From NCBI GenBank assembly GCA_965644295.1, contig CBFFRP010000108.1:124001-188000 (forward strand): a stretch of DNA of 64,000 bases, written 5' to 3'. The notes beneath the pieces were generated by a model. It worked only from the letters and a program-made list of their open reading frames with translations. It did no database searches and was not told the DNA's origin. This DNA is from Paraphysomonas bandaiensis. Its lineage: Eukaryota > Chrysophyceae. The first letter of the stretch is position 1; every line of letters starts with the position of its first letter. Position numbers and translations under genes: made by a program. Shown here piece after piece: positions 1 through 15,000 of the stretch.

Positions 1-3000
1 ATACTGACAGCGGCACCCGCATTTCCGAAGTTAGGACGCGAACGGCGTACTGCTAATTCCTTAATAACTTTTTTCCTCAAATCCCGGGATATTGAGAGCC
101 CGTGTTCTGTTATTAGTTTCACAACCACACGATCTAAATCCGCATTGTTGAAGTCCTCGAATCTAAAAGCATCCTCCAAGGCAAAGCGCCGAGTTAGACC
201 TGGATTTTGTCCCCGAAACATTTTTCGCATTTCTTTCTCGTAGCCAATCAGAACAACGGATATGTCCTCTCCTGGAGTACCTTGTACTAGCTCCGTAAGA
301 GTGTCCAGTGCATTGTGGCCGTAAGATGTGTTTGTCAGAGCATAAGCCTCGTCTATTATCAAAACCTTCCCTCGACATCTTTTAATCAGAGCGGCCGTGA
401 TCTTCTCAGCTTCTCCCACTGCCGAACCGATTAGGTCACTTGGCTGCTTCAACTCCACTGCACCGTCACTAAGCAACCCGATGCCTTTCAAAATGCGCCC
501 ATATAGCTTTGCAACGGTGGTTTTTCCGGTGCCTGGGTTGCCAAGGAAGACACGATTCAAAGACACTTCGTATGGGACCTCTCCTCTCAATTCGCGTTCA
601 TAATTGACCGCTGCAATGTTGATCAAGCTGTATATCGCTTTCTTTACACTTTCCAATCCGATCATTGCATCCAGTTCATCGATGGCCTGGCCAAGACTAG
701 GAGTATGTTCGCGAGTGGGAGGAGGGCCGAGAATATCGCTTATAGTGAGGGTCTGGGCATTGCGGTCTCGCGTCAATGCACTTCTATACGCCTTCTCAAA
801 CAGCAAACGCACTGCACCCGCATTCCCGAATGATTTATGTCCTCTCCCGCGAGAGATGCGGCGAGCTGCAACGGCGATTACACTGGGATCGGCGGGTGGC
901 CAGTTGTGGGTTGAGCACAGTTGCATTAGAATTTCAGCGACTTCGGGCTCTGTATAGTCCTCGAAGTTGAATATGTAGTTAAATCGACGATTGAAACCAT
1001 CATTGAAGTCAAAGAGCTTCGTCTCTATTTCATCCTTATAGCCCGCCAAAATTATAGTTAAGTCGGTACGACGTTCTTCAGTGACGTCAAGCAGCTGCAT
1101 TGCCACAGATTCTCCACTGACGTTCTTCTTAGGATCGAGTGCATACGCTTCATCAATGAATAGGGTGCCTCCTGTGGCCTTGTCAATCAACGCGCTGACA
1201 TCATCTGCACCCATTCTTGCCAATTTCTCGCCAGTGATAACTTCAAAAGAATCACTGCGTCGCACTCCGACTTCATGCAACATCTTACCCAGAATTTTGC
1301 CAACTGTGGTTTTACCTATATCGCGATAATCATAAAGGACATTAATATTATATTATTACAATATTGTTATAAAGTTATTACTGTATTAGGAAATAAAAAT
1401 AATATTGGGCAATACACATGAACATATAATACCTGTTCCCGGATTGCCTAATAGGGCAAAGTTAAACGTCTGAGGAACGCGCCGCTCAGCAGGTAGCGAT
1501 AACTCTGCGACAATGCTCATATAGATTTCAAGTGCTTTCTCTTTGACCGCTTTGAGGCCAACAAGTTGCATCATGTCATCCAATGCTGCTGACAGAGGTG
1601 ACCCCCTTTCCAGCTTCAGTTTTTCCCATTTATCTTGTGGAGTGTCGATCACGACAACAGCTTCTGGTGGAGCAATAAACGCTTGGTCCTGAGGGGTCTC
1701 CGCGCTGCTTAGCTCGTGTTCAGTCATGAAGCGTCTCGCGTGTGCCACATTATTGCAACGTCGTAGACAAGAAATCCTAAAGTTTTGCTCTGAATCAGAT
1801 CGGCACACCAGAGTTCGAGATATAACGAGAAAAAACACCGCATCAAGCGGACAGGACACCGTGCGCATTGTATCGTTTACATACTCTTCGATGAACTCTG
1901 CTGCATCCTGGTGATATATATCTACATGACTTGGTGCAGTATTGGCCAGAGCGAGATACAGAGAGACATAAGGCCAATTGGAAAGGACAGGTTTCTCAAA
2001 GATAGCAATTGCAACATCCACCTCTTTTCGAAGCACACTCATGGGCACCTCGCTATTAGCACCACAATACTTGGCTAGAATATCAAGCGCGTTTTGCACC
2101 TGCTTCTGGAGATGCTCTTCGTCGGGTAAGAATGGCCCTGCAGGGTGACCCTCGTGCCAATCGGAGCAACACTTCACAACCCTCTCGGCATCATCTTCGC
2201 CCCATCGCTGAGCACAGCTGTCCTTAAACTGCTGCTCTTCATTTTCTATTTGTGCAATCATCTCCAGGTCGCTTTCAGTCATAGGGAGCTCAAGATACTG
2301 ATAGCTAGTGATAGTCTTTTTTATCATGAGTGGAGTGTTGTAGGAGTTCGATCGCATCGCTGATAATAAATTATTTGCATTCGATATCTGCTTTATCAGG
2401 CGCACAGCAGCCTCCACATCGCATGTATCGGCCGCAAGCCCAGCTCGACGTGACTCATTTATAGCTTCTCGAAGTAAATCTTCCTGAGGGGGTCGGCATG
2501 ACAAAGCCTGTTTGAGTTGGTCCTTCGCCTGTCGATGACGCTCTTGCACATCTGATAATTTGGCAGCAGCAGAAGACAAAATCGGCGAACTCTCTCCATT
2601 CAGACCCAGAGCCTCAACCTCTTCGATTGCAGCAACGATCTCACGAATCCATGACTCAGTGCAGGTCCATTCCCTACACAAAGTATCTAATCGTCCTAGA
2701 GCTGCTTGCTGCGACTGCTCCGTCGCCGCCATAACACGAGCGTCCGCTTGCAAGAGCTGTCCCACCCCTCTTCCTCTCGACGGACCGCTTCCTCGCCCCC
2801 TTCCACCACGTCCTCTCCCTCGACCCTTCGTGAAACGGACGGAATCGTTCTTTTCCTTCTGCAAGTCTTGCAGAGTATGCTTTTCGAATTGTTTACGACT
2901 AAGACGAACTTTCATTCCTCGCCATTGCTTTTGAATACGAACAGCCGATTCGTTTTGAACTTTAAGGAAGTATTCCCTCTCGGCATTCTCTCGCTCCTCA

Positions 3001-6000
3001 ACTTTCTCATCGAGAGAATCCACTAGAAACCAAGGTGTGAGACGTGTTTTCAATGTATCGTCTGAATGGGCGATAGGCCGACATGTGTTGCTTGCGCCCT
3101 TAGTGAAATAGAATGTCCACTTCCACACTTTTTCTACTGCAAGATATTGAGTTTGTATGGATGCCCAACTCCGTAGTTTCTGCCGAAGGAATACATAGTG
3201 GGCTCCCTTGAATTGAAATGACGAATGTGGTCCATTTGATGTGGCTGTGGAGATATATTGTAGTGCTTTCAAGAGAGGCACTTGCATGTAAAGAGATGAC
3301 TCTGATCGAAAAGCTTTGACTAAGGACTTGTGCAACGGCTCGAAAGGTTTGAGCAGAAGCTCATATTTTACCAAATTCGACTCCAGATTGCGAGCATCGT
3401 CTGCAAGGTGATCATATTGCTTCTCCAAGTCCCGCAGTTGCTCATCTACCATATCTGGCCACATCTGCTTCCACTCAATGCCCTTATGCGCAAATAAATA
3501 GGCTTGTGTTGATATTTGTGTTTTCAGAAATTCCCGTAGTTGTTCCAGCTCTGTGACGGGAGTTGAGAGTAAAGCATACCTCTGTCCTTCGTCAGTTAAA
3601 TTGATATAAGCGCGAGATATAAAGTATTCCTCATCCTCGATCCCAGGATAAAGCTTCTGCAAAACGCATCGAATAGTCACGGAACTGTCATTCAATTCGA
3701 CCGCAGCGTCCACATACTCTTGAATAGGACGCAATGCGTTCACTAAACTTTGCAAGCTATCATAATCTAGTGAATGATATATCTGAAAGTAGTAAGATGT
3801 CTCAGTGTGAGAAGGTATTGATTTTAGTACCGCATCACCAAAGCGGCAAAACTTTTGGTAACTGGTCACATCTAATAAAATGGGTAAGTACGCCTTCCTG
3901 TCCTCAAACTCCATTGATAACATTGTCATGTCGATATCCTGAGCAGCTGTGACCCACTTGAAAGCTCTACTAACTGAGGTAGAGATTGTACTCATGTAGT
4001 CAAACCCGTTGCTCCACAGTTCTAAAGCCGCATTGAATCTCTCCGCGTGGTCAGTTAGACTCATTTCGTCCGGTTGCAAGGCATCCTGTAAGCCAACACA
4101 GTCCAGATCCACCAACTTGTCAAGGGGGCGCGTTTTGTATTCTTTAGTTAAAGGCGTAATCCCCACAGTGTTCGACATTTTCAAGAACTCATTATACGTA
4201 TCTAATAAATCTCGCAAAACAGATATCAGATAATTCTGAAAAAGCTCACTATCCGAGTTTTTAGTTGATAAAATCGACCAAACAGGCATAGATTCGTCGA
4301 GTAAAGGCTGGTTCGAGGAAATGCCACCCATTTTTATCCAGCGGTTGATACCCACCTTTACTCGAACCCACAATCGACGACTATAGATTCCATTTTCTGT
4401 TTTTATAGCATTCTCCATTAAATTTTCTATTGTAAGTTTCTTAGCCAGTGCCTCTGGAATGGGATTCGCGGACAACTCGACTGTGACCCAGTCGTAAAAT
4501 TCAATTAAATCAGGAATTACCCAGAAGCACTGCAACTTGTTACGCATTAGAATAAATGCCTTTGCAAGCGATATGGACCGGTCATGGGTCAGTTTGTCGT
4601 GAATCATCTTTATCAGTGGTGATACCAACGGCGGGTGTTCTTTGTGAAAATTAGTAAACCATTGCACGGAGTCCTGTCCAAATGCCTCGATTGCATTTTG
4701 CAGCCACGACCCCAGTATTTTATCTTCCTTTTCACAGGCAGCCACACACTCGGAAAGATGACTTATTGCTGAATCTGCTGTGCATAGTGGCATTTTGACA
4801 GTCACAAAGTATGCCAACTGAGCTGCCCACAGCAGTCTGTACTTAGGGTCGTCGATCAGCTCTAGTACTCCAATAACTCGATCCGATTCGTCTCCACTGA
4901 CCAGTATCGAGGTTTGGGCTCCCTGGAACATTGATATGCGATCGGAAATTCTCTGTACAATTAGCATTTGCACAGCGGATATTGCAATCGCGCGCTGAAT
5001 CGGGAAAAAATCTAGCGATGTCGATGTCATTATCTCTTGAACCAAAACAGCAAGAGTTTTTAAGTCATTTGTTTCGTGTATGTAGGTCAACCATTTCCAA
5101 GTAAAATGAAAGAATACATCCAACAAATTTATACGTTTCAGATCAGCACTGCATTGTAATCGCAGCCAATGCGGTGTATACACAAACTTCGCTTTCCCGA
5201 GAGTGCAATCTCCACCTTGCCTTTTCAGTGACTGCTCAAATAAGTCAATGATGTCGAATCTCCGTTGTTCTTTACCGAAATACTCAAACATTCGCACAAT
5301 TGTTGTTTCCTTACTTGAAAGTGTCTCCAGCATGCCATGTTTAGCTGCCCATGTACTACCGAAAAGAATTTTTTCCAAAATGGGCACTAGATTAAGAGGC
5401 ATATAATAAGATTGTGGCATAACAACGTCAAAGATAAATGTACAGTCATCTTCTGTTAGAGCGGTTGTGGAGCACCAGTAATCCAGCAATCGATAAATCA
5501 GCAGAGGTGATAACACAGCGATCGGGAAAATTTCATGTTCATCTTTCATTATCGATTTCCAAACTGCAGAGAGGGTTATTCTGTGATCCGATTCCAGCGA
5601 GCAGAGTCGACGGACGATGTATCGGAATTCATCCATGATAATAACCTCGTCACTTAACGAAGAATTTCTTGCTCTGAATCTAACAAGCATGGCAACTATT
5701 GTCATTACTCGAATCCGCTGTTTCTTATACTCCTGAGCACTGCTGGCCGCGTCGCTAAGCTTTGCCGCTGTGAAAGCTTTCTCCCAACGCTCAATACTAG
5801 ACATTGAATTTACCTCTTCGTCCTTAGCAAACAGCTGCATAATGTGATAATAATCATCGACGAGTTCCGTTGACAAACGAGAATGAACGTCTTCGTCGCC
5901 ATCCATAATAGACAACAAATGATCCCTAATATTATCGGCTATGGTGAGTTGAGCTAGGGGCTCAAAGAAAGTCGCTAGAGAAACGAGAAGACTGTGATGC

Positions 6001-9000
6001 CACTGAGCCACTGCATGCAGAGATGAGGGTTTAAACTTGGACATCGATATACCCTCAAAGGAAGAAAGCCACGCAACCAGAATGCGATGCTGCAGTTGTT
6101 CTTCACTCTGCTGCATCAAAGGGTATAGTTGGTGAACGAAATGCTGCAAATAACACTGCCATGTGTCATTAGGAATGTCACTGTCGAATAAGACATCTGC
6201 AGCAATGGTCGCAAGTGCATCACCGTCATCAGAAATTAAGCGGACTCTCTTCACAATCTCCAAAGTTATTTTTTCCCAAATCTCTTCGTCCTCGCTATCG
6301 GAATAAAGGGCTAGGACTTGGGAGGATGCTACGTCTACATACTTCGAAAGTTGTCGGAAGAACGGAAATACTGGCTTCGAAAGCGACAGGCCTTCTCTGA
6401 TAGAAATGTGGACCATCGCCAATGGAGCAGCAAGTTCTGAAAATGGAGGTATTGGAATCGACTTCAAACACTCTGCAAATATGTACACAGCGTTTACATT
6501 ATTCAGTGAAGAAGTGGCGTCGTATTGTGTGAAAAGTACGCTGGCATTGTAGTCTTCTAGCATTGCCATGATCATACGACTGAGATAGTTCGTAAACATA
6601 TTTCGCACTTCCAATGATATGTGTGACAGTGACCCTTGCAACTCACCAGTGGCAAGTTTATTGATTCTCTCTCGAATATGTTCTTGAAGCAAGGAGTAGT
6701 TGTCATCTGGTCCCGCCCACAAACTATTATATCTCGAAATTAGAATATCTTGAACCGTATTATCCTTCCCACTGCAGCCAATGAGTGACTGAAGTACCTT
6801 TGATAAACAGTGAATCCTTTTATCAAGGAGTCCACCCTCTGTAGCAACCCTATCGATGATCTCGTCGGGAACTTCAATAAAGCGGGCTAACACTTTCAAA
6901 ATATCAGGAACCCAGCTCTGCAAGACCGCTTTGAAATCCCAATTGCTTTGATATTGCTCAAATGTCATTTCCAGCCAAGTCACCACTTCAGTAGAATCAA
7001 CGTCATTAAGAAATGTGCTTTCCCAATCAGCACTGAACGTAGTGTCACAAAAATGATGAACTCTCAAGTCTGCCAAGGGCACATGAACTAAAAACAAAAT
7101 AGACTTCAACACCTTCGATTGAATAGCAGCGATTTCATCAACAGCATACCGAGCAAAGTTGACCTGGCTTACGGAAGTCTGTGCGCTATCAATAAGAATA
7201 AGCAAAACATTATTAGGATCGTTGATGTCGTAAAATGATTTTAAATCATTAGTAAACTGAGATTCACGGGAATATTGTGCGAATATCGCCAACCTTGTGC
7301 CTGTGGCACCCGCCAAATTTATTCCAGCACCGGTTTGAAGTGCAAGAATAGCAGCGGATGTGTGCGTAAACACTATATGCTTGCGGACAGAAGTTTCACG
7401 AACCACATAATCCAAAAGCTTAGCAAGACTAAAGTGCTCTTTCTGCTTGAGGTAAGAGTGTATGACTCCAGGAGGAATATTATCAGTGTGCCTGAATAGC
7501 TGCTCTGCCGCCACAACACGCACTAACTGTCTAACAACAGTAAAAAGAAGCATATGGGACAAGATGGCTTCCGCCGCCTTGGTTTCGTGTTCATTCGCTG
7601 GTCTGCTCAAGACTTCAATTATTCGTATTCGATCTCCCGATAGATTTGCCGCACATTGAGCCGCCCCTGTGTAACTCTTCAACTCTTGAGAAACCACAGT
7701 AGAAACGAAATCCTCGTCCTCCAGAAAATGAAACACAGCGTTAGCCACAACCTCAATATTGGTCCAAGACGACAGTATGAGAAGTACAGCAGATTCTATG
7801 GTTTGATGATTGGCAAGTCCATAAAAATTGCGTGGATGGATTAATTCAACAAACAAATGAATATGCTCGAAGAGCTTTGACTGTCGTAACACCATATTCA
7901 GCGCAGGAAGCTCGTGTAGCATGTTGCTATTGTGCAGATAAGAATGCAGCAGATCGGCTTGAGTTAAGCGATATTTTTCGAATCGATTCAGGAAGGGGGC
8001 GGGAGTCGTTTGGAGTTCGGCAAGCGTAATATGAACGATACAGAAAAAGCCTGATGCAACCTTGCATCGTCTTGAATCTGCGCCAACTGCGATATTCGTA
8101 TGATAAACGACCTCAGTGCAACCTTCACTCTTATCTTCAAATTTACGAAAATGCTGGTTAAACAAATCGTAAAAGCTCTCGTTGATAGCCTCAGTCTGCG
8201 ATAGCAGAACCACTTGACCTTTCTCAGCGGCCCATTTCACCTGACTGATGACATGGATCTGTCTTATGGAGCTGTCCTCAACAAAGCGACTTAGTTTTAG
8301 CGAAGAAATGTTGTTGCCTAATCGGTCGTACAGAATAGAAGACAATGCTCTTAGCACCGAGTCGTTCGATGTGGTATCGATAACCAGTATATAACGACCA
8401 GAGGGCGTAGTTGCTGCTTGTTGCTCTTTTAGTGCTGTTCGTATTAAATCGACGGGATTGCGGAGTGTTCGGGACGGAGCAGCCAGTCCGCGTCTCTGAT
8501 TCGGGGCAATAAAGGGCAGCAAGAAATATGTAATTAGCTCTTTCAATTTATTTGGTTCAACTCCATTCATATTACGCTCAAGCGCCTCTACAATTTTTTC
8601 AGTCGTAATTTGATGCCTGGAATCTGCTCTAGCTAATTCCCCTAGTTTCTTCATGAATCCAATGAAGTCGCGATTTCCCAGAAATTCTACAAAGTCCGCG
8701 GGCGGATGACTATCCTCTTCAAGCGCGTATCGACGTGATGTTTCACTCATGCAAGAATCGTAAGTCTCGCACAAGACATCCAAGAGGCCGCGCTGAGAGA
8801 AATCTTGAGATGATGGGTCGAGTTTCAACCCCACCTGCCTTCCACGACGGTACCCAGGAACGGTTGATATGATATTTTTCCTTTCGTTTTCAGAGCCAAG
8901 ACAGCCACGGGCAATGTTCATAAGCTCCTCATGATCTGGCTTTCCTCGCATTAGCAAAGCACATCGATTGCTCTTTGCGGCATCAAGTAGGTGATTCGAA

Positions 9001-12000
9001 ATAGCAACGAAACCTACCTCAGCTGAAACGTGCATATGAGATTCCAAATAGAAATGTAACACCTTAAGACTCTCTCTTTCCTCCTCCGGCAAACCAGCTT
9101 CATCCATAAACACAAAGCATCTAATATTTCCTCCGTCCCTATTCGCCTTGGTTTGTCTTTCGATGGCGCGGTCAAAAACTGCTTTGATCTCATGACTAGT
9201 GCTACTGCGGCTGCATTGATATCGGAATGGGATAAGAGTAGGCGCCGCACGGTAGAAAGGGCTCTTGGAATACTCGCCACGTGCATTCTCCGCAACAATG
9301 GTAACCGCCAGTGTTTTTGACGATCCAGGAGGTCCAACAATCATTAAGGGGACATGTGCAAGACAACAAACGACAACCATAAAAATATTCTCCTGCAAGC
9401 CTCTCGTCTTTGCTATACCCGGTTCCAACTCCGTATGATTCATGAGTGCACTCATACTTCGCTGCAAAATACCTTCGACATCCGCTTCATGTTGACCGCA
9501 AACATTCTTCAGCCGAGTGAGAAACTTTCTTCGGAAATCTTTGTCGACATCATTGCTATCGGTACCAAGACGCAAGTAATAGAGTACAGCAATAGACAAC
9601 AGCAGCGCCTTGTAGCATCGCCCACCATAAGTAAAATCGGAAAAAAACACTTGTTCTATTACCCCAGATGTTCGAAGAAAATAGGAGAAAAGCTTAAACA
9701 CACGGAGTACGTCACGCAATGAAACGACAGAACTCGCTCGAGCTGCGAGCTCTTCTTCGCTGATCGAATGACCCTGTTTGCTGTTCAGCTTACAGAGAGA
9801 AGATATGTGCTCTCTTGCGAAATCACGTATCATCTGCTGAGACACCTGAATGAGATTGGACATTAAGCGAATATTCGCATCAGGAACACCTTCACTTCGC
9901 ACGATAAAACGGAGTTTTTTGTCGATAAACTCGGCCTCTTGACTTACATTGAGAGAACCATAGACCCACGTCATTTGTTGTAGGGACTGCGGCAGTGGAT
10001 GAACTTGGTAGTGACCAATCGCCCACTCGTTGCCTAACTCTTGACGACGCTCTCCGGTGACTCCAATCTTACTGCGAGCAGGATTACAAGCAGCAATAAG
10101 CACGATGTTATCAGGCAAGGGATCGCCTTCTAGGCTGTGATCAATAAGCATTTCTTTGAAGAGACCCATGCAGCTGGAAGTGTTGACTTCATCAAAAAAA
10201 ATACATATTGTCGCTCGCCTGTGTATGTCGCTGTCCAGTAAGTCTGCCAATACTTTTAGCCGTCGAGCACGGGAAATTACATCTTTAACGCCGATGACTG
10301 GGTCGTTTGATATATCATCAGGTCCCAGCGCAGCGTGTACATCCACCGCGTGGAATGTCCAGTGCTCAGACGGATTATTTCTCCTCGCCATCTGAAGTTG
10401 ATTCCTTACAAACCAAAGTAGTAATTCGTAGCTAGCCGTAACAATGTCATCATGTTCTAAATCAATCAATGGGTCTAAACCTGGGTCCGCCTTGAGCTCA
10501 TCAATCAGTGTTTCTGATACGGTCGAAGAATTTCGTTGACACAAGCTTTTCGCAATTTTATCGGGGTGGTACCACACAGACATATCATCCGCGAGATCGC
10601 TACACTGATAATCATCCGCTAATTTCCGCAATGCTCTCAGTTCTCGAGTGTGTGCGTCATTCCCAATATCTTCTTCGGCTTCCTGCAGAATTGTTTGAAC
10701 GAACAGTGAAGGCACTCTGCTTACAGTGTTCTTGAGAAAGAATAACATCCGCGTAAGAGCAGTTTTGCTGACCCCGGTTTCACCCTCCATAATGCACGGC
10801 ACTCGACATTCAATTCTTTCGTTAATGCAAAGCATCTTCAGTACAAAGTCTAGAGTTAGTACGAATAGGTTATCCTCAATCGATGGCAATTTTCCAATGG
10901 CAAAATCGAATGGTTGGCCACTTGAAGAAATTTCTTTTTTGGCATTCTGTAACTTAACCCCAATCCCTATAGCCAGATAAGACTCAAGCACTCGAATGTC
11001 CTGTCGATTAAGGTCTTCGTCTGAGGGAACGTGCATTTTCAATGAACTCAAGAGATTCAATCTTCTCTGCCAACCGGAATCGGATGTAGTTGGAGTCGTC
11101 GCCAGTATACTCCATTTGTAGTCGTCCACGAGTTCACCATCAACATTTCGCATATCTCGTGAGTACACGAGTTGCTCATGATTGTAGGAATTCCAGTCCA
11201 CATGGAAGTTGTCCGCTAGTGCGTGCTCTACCTCCTCCAGCATTATTTTCATGGTTGTACTTCCGAAAGCAGCCATATCTTGGTTCTTATTGAACTTCTC
11301 CGAGGCTGCTAAGATTCCACACCGACGATAGAGATACTTTATCCAATACATTTGTTTGAGGCGAGACCAACCACTATTGGCAGTGTTCAGCCTCATGTAC
11401 TTCTGTAGAAACTTTATGCAGTCGTTGTCCGAAATGTTTGCACCCTTCTTCTCAATCTTTTGGCTCACAGTCAGTCGCTCACCTACCTCAACCCAAGCTT
11501 GAACCAGAGAGGCTGTCCCGTTGTCAGCATGAATAATACTGTCTCCTAATTTCTCATCACGAATACATGTAGATATAATCGACTGTTTCATTCTATAATC
11601 CAGTGCTACAGTGATAAATAATACCCGAATGCTTTGTCCGCTCGAGCATCGCAGTAGATCTGCAATTGTCGGTGCCAGATTAGAGTCACCAGTTGCACCA
11701 TCCGTTAAAGCCACAATCCACTTTGTGCCGGTATTATCTGGACACTGCTGTAGTTGTTCAATCGCTCTCTGGATGGCTCCCCACATTGCTGTGCCTCCCC
11801 CACTGTGGACACCTACCAGCGTATTACGGACTCGATCCTCGTGGGCGCCGTCCCATGTGTGGAGTGGAATGTTTCGTGAAATTGTGTTGTCAAACACAAT
11901 CAATCCCACTTTATCCTCCCGGCTTATTCGCGTTGCAAAAATATCATTCGATAAGCATCTTTTACATGTTTCTAAAGGGCCTCCTGTCATACTTCCTGAC

Positions 12001-15000
12001 TTATCCAGCACAAACACAACATTTTTGGACGAAGATTCAGCACCATAAAGGTCGTCAATACTGCCATCCTCATAAGCCTTAAGATATTTACAAACATGTC
12101 TGGCTTCAGAACCGACATCAAAGGGGCATGTGTTAGCGTCAACAATATCAGCGACAGCCATTAATATTGGTATATCGGCCGCTAACGAGAAACATCCTTC
12201 TCGATATGCCAAAGTTTTTCTTTCACATCCTTTCTCTAGGTGTCCTGTATAATCGGGTAGCTCAACACAAATTTGCAGATCACATCCTGGTGGGACAACA
12301 AACACCGCACCAGTGAGTGGATCTTCCACGAAACGTAGCAAAAGAAGGCTAATAAAAAAGCAGCTAATTTTTTCCATTAAAAATAAGAGGTCTGCTTCCT
12401 CACTGCACTTATATTTACCCAGATTTATTTGAAAAGCAATCGCAACGCTTCTACCTCCTGCGTCGTGTATGATATTAAGCATTCTTTCAATGGCGCGAGA
12501 GAATGAAAATGCCTCATTTATACTAACTACTCCAGTTTTGCAGTGATTCAGTGATTTAAGATGCTTTTGCATTTGATAGGTTTTGCCACAACCTGTTGAC
12601 CCTGTGAAACATGTTACAAAATTCTTAATGCAACCGCTATCGTAAACCCATTGCTGCAGTTTTTCCCTTACAATTACGTCGTGATCAATTTCCACAGCAA
12701 GCTCATCCTCATTTTGGACTGGAATCCAAGAAATTGATTGCAATATACTGGGACCAGTTTCAACACAATGTAGATTGCATGCGGCCACCTGACCTGTATG
12801 ACTGCTGGTGGTAGGGTCTCTTTGTTCAAGGAACACACTCAAAACAATATGCTGCAGAGTTGGTACTAGCCGATCGACTTGCAGTATGGTGAAGCATCCA
12901 TCTGGAAAATGCGATGCTCGTTCAAGGAATGCGGACAGTTCATGCGCAGTGGTAGAGTCCTGACACCATAGAATCTCAAACGGCCGTGGGGGTCGCAACG
13001 AATATATCACTGTCAGTAGACGTAGTAGCGATAAATGGGAAGGGTGAGAACTATACCGTTGAGGACCACTACGATTTGACAATGAAACATTGGCAAGGAC
13101 TGATAAGACAATGGAATGTCCACTCTGTTGCATTCGGCGCATCACCTGACACAAAAATTGAGATACTCGTTCCGGCCACTCAAGGATATGGGTGTGAATA
13201 TTCTTTGCATTGCAACTTTTGATATTGGTATTATTTTCTATGACCTCTTTTACTACTTTACGTAAAGCATCAAAGCTGTTCGCAGATCGAGGGAAAATAT
13301 CGCAGATAAGTAAGGCCAGTTCGGTTGCCTTGTTTGCGCTGATGAACACGTCCATTTTCTGGGCGATGGATGTGGTCAATAATCGCAAAATTCGGTTGTT
13401 CTTATATGTGGCCTCTAAAATATGTTTCCAATTTGAACGCTGTTCATGCAATTTACTTAAATCATCTTCGTGAACAAAATGAGCAGATGCTAGAAGCGAC
13501 AGAGTGCAGTCATCCCAAGTCTGTTCGGATTGCCCAACCACATGGGCGACAAGAGGTGACGATGTCCACATCCGATGACCCAGTGTTCTCAGCTCACACA
13601 TATCGACCAACAGCCGCCGATACTGCTGCAGTAGAGACAAGTAGCCCTCTACGCGACTGGACTCTACTTTCGCTTCGTGCTGGACGAACCCCAATCGCTG
13701 CTCAAAATCGCGTACCTCATTTTCGTTGAAGGATACTGAATGCTGCTTCTTCGGGTCTTTATACGTCAGCCTCAACTGCACGCGCTCCAGATCGAACCAA
13801 TATATACAACATGCCGATATGCACAAGTACTGTCCTATTACTGCGTCGAGCGCACTGAGACCTTTTAGAAACAAGCTACTCAAAAACTCTATATTTGCTT
13901 CCGCAGTGCGTAGTTGTGAAAAGGGGTTTGATGCTAGGGGACGCCTAGCTTGTTCCATGATACTGGTTGATGTACAGAGATTTCGCATTAACTCTATGAA
14001 TGGCAGCTGATGGTTCGCCACAAGAATTGAAACCCATTGTGCGACTGGAATAAAGTTATCAAGCACTCTGTAGTCCTCACCACTCAGTTGAGAGAGAAAT
14101 TCCTCTACCTTGTTGTTGAACACTGCACTGTAGCCTGTCCCCTTCGCTGAAATAAATTCTGGCTGTGTTTTTATAAACTCCCACACTTTCTCTGCGGCGG
14201 CTAAATTTTGAAAGAAGCTAAGCATGCCGAGTGCAATTCCCTGTGAAGCATCGTCTACACCAGGACACAAAAGATTTCTTAGCTTTGCCAATACTGCAGT
14301 ACACTCGCTGATCGTCCAGCTCCCTATCATATCTTGATTGCATAAATCTGTCGCGATTTTCTTCAACTCGGCATAGTCCGTATCCAGACATGCATCGCCA
14401 TCATGCTGTGCACAAGCGAATCCGTATCGTTCCAGTATGCTCAGTTTCGTTGCTCTACCTACATGCGACGATTCTCCGATTGCAAGTTCTTTCACCGGGT
14501 CAACGACTGCAATTAGATCTAAAATCGTAGGCAAGCTTGTTCTTATTCCACTATCAATGACCCCATTCGTAAAATAATCTGCAAGTAGCTGAAGCTCTGC
14601 GGTTGGTGATCGAGCCTCTTTTTTCAAAATATCACCAATCATCATGGTTTCGCTAAAGCTGAGCTCGGGAGGACGTAGTTGTAAAAATCTTTCTAACAGA
14701 CCATGTACTACCAAAAGAGACTCCACAAAGGCAGAAATCGTGTTCCACTGTTTTTCGTTGCTCTGCTTCACTCGTTGATCGCTAAGTAAATTAATGAATA
14801 GCACAGACTTGGAAGATGCCAGCTGACCGGCATTCACGTAGAAGTGTTCGAAAAATGAACGGGACTTATGATCGATAGCAATAACAAATCTGCGAATTTT
14901 AGTCGCACGGTCAGTCATTGTGCCTGGAGACTCCCGGGTTGATTCGCCTCTAGATGCTCGGAAAAAGGTAGCCACTTCCATTTCATGCATAACAACGGGC

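Noticed and set aside
2560-2934. 124-codon plus-strand Pro/Arg-rich frame
   Set aside because: It is the complement of the RG-rich segment of the mysterin-like gene.
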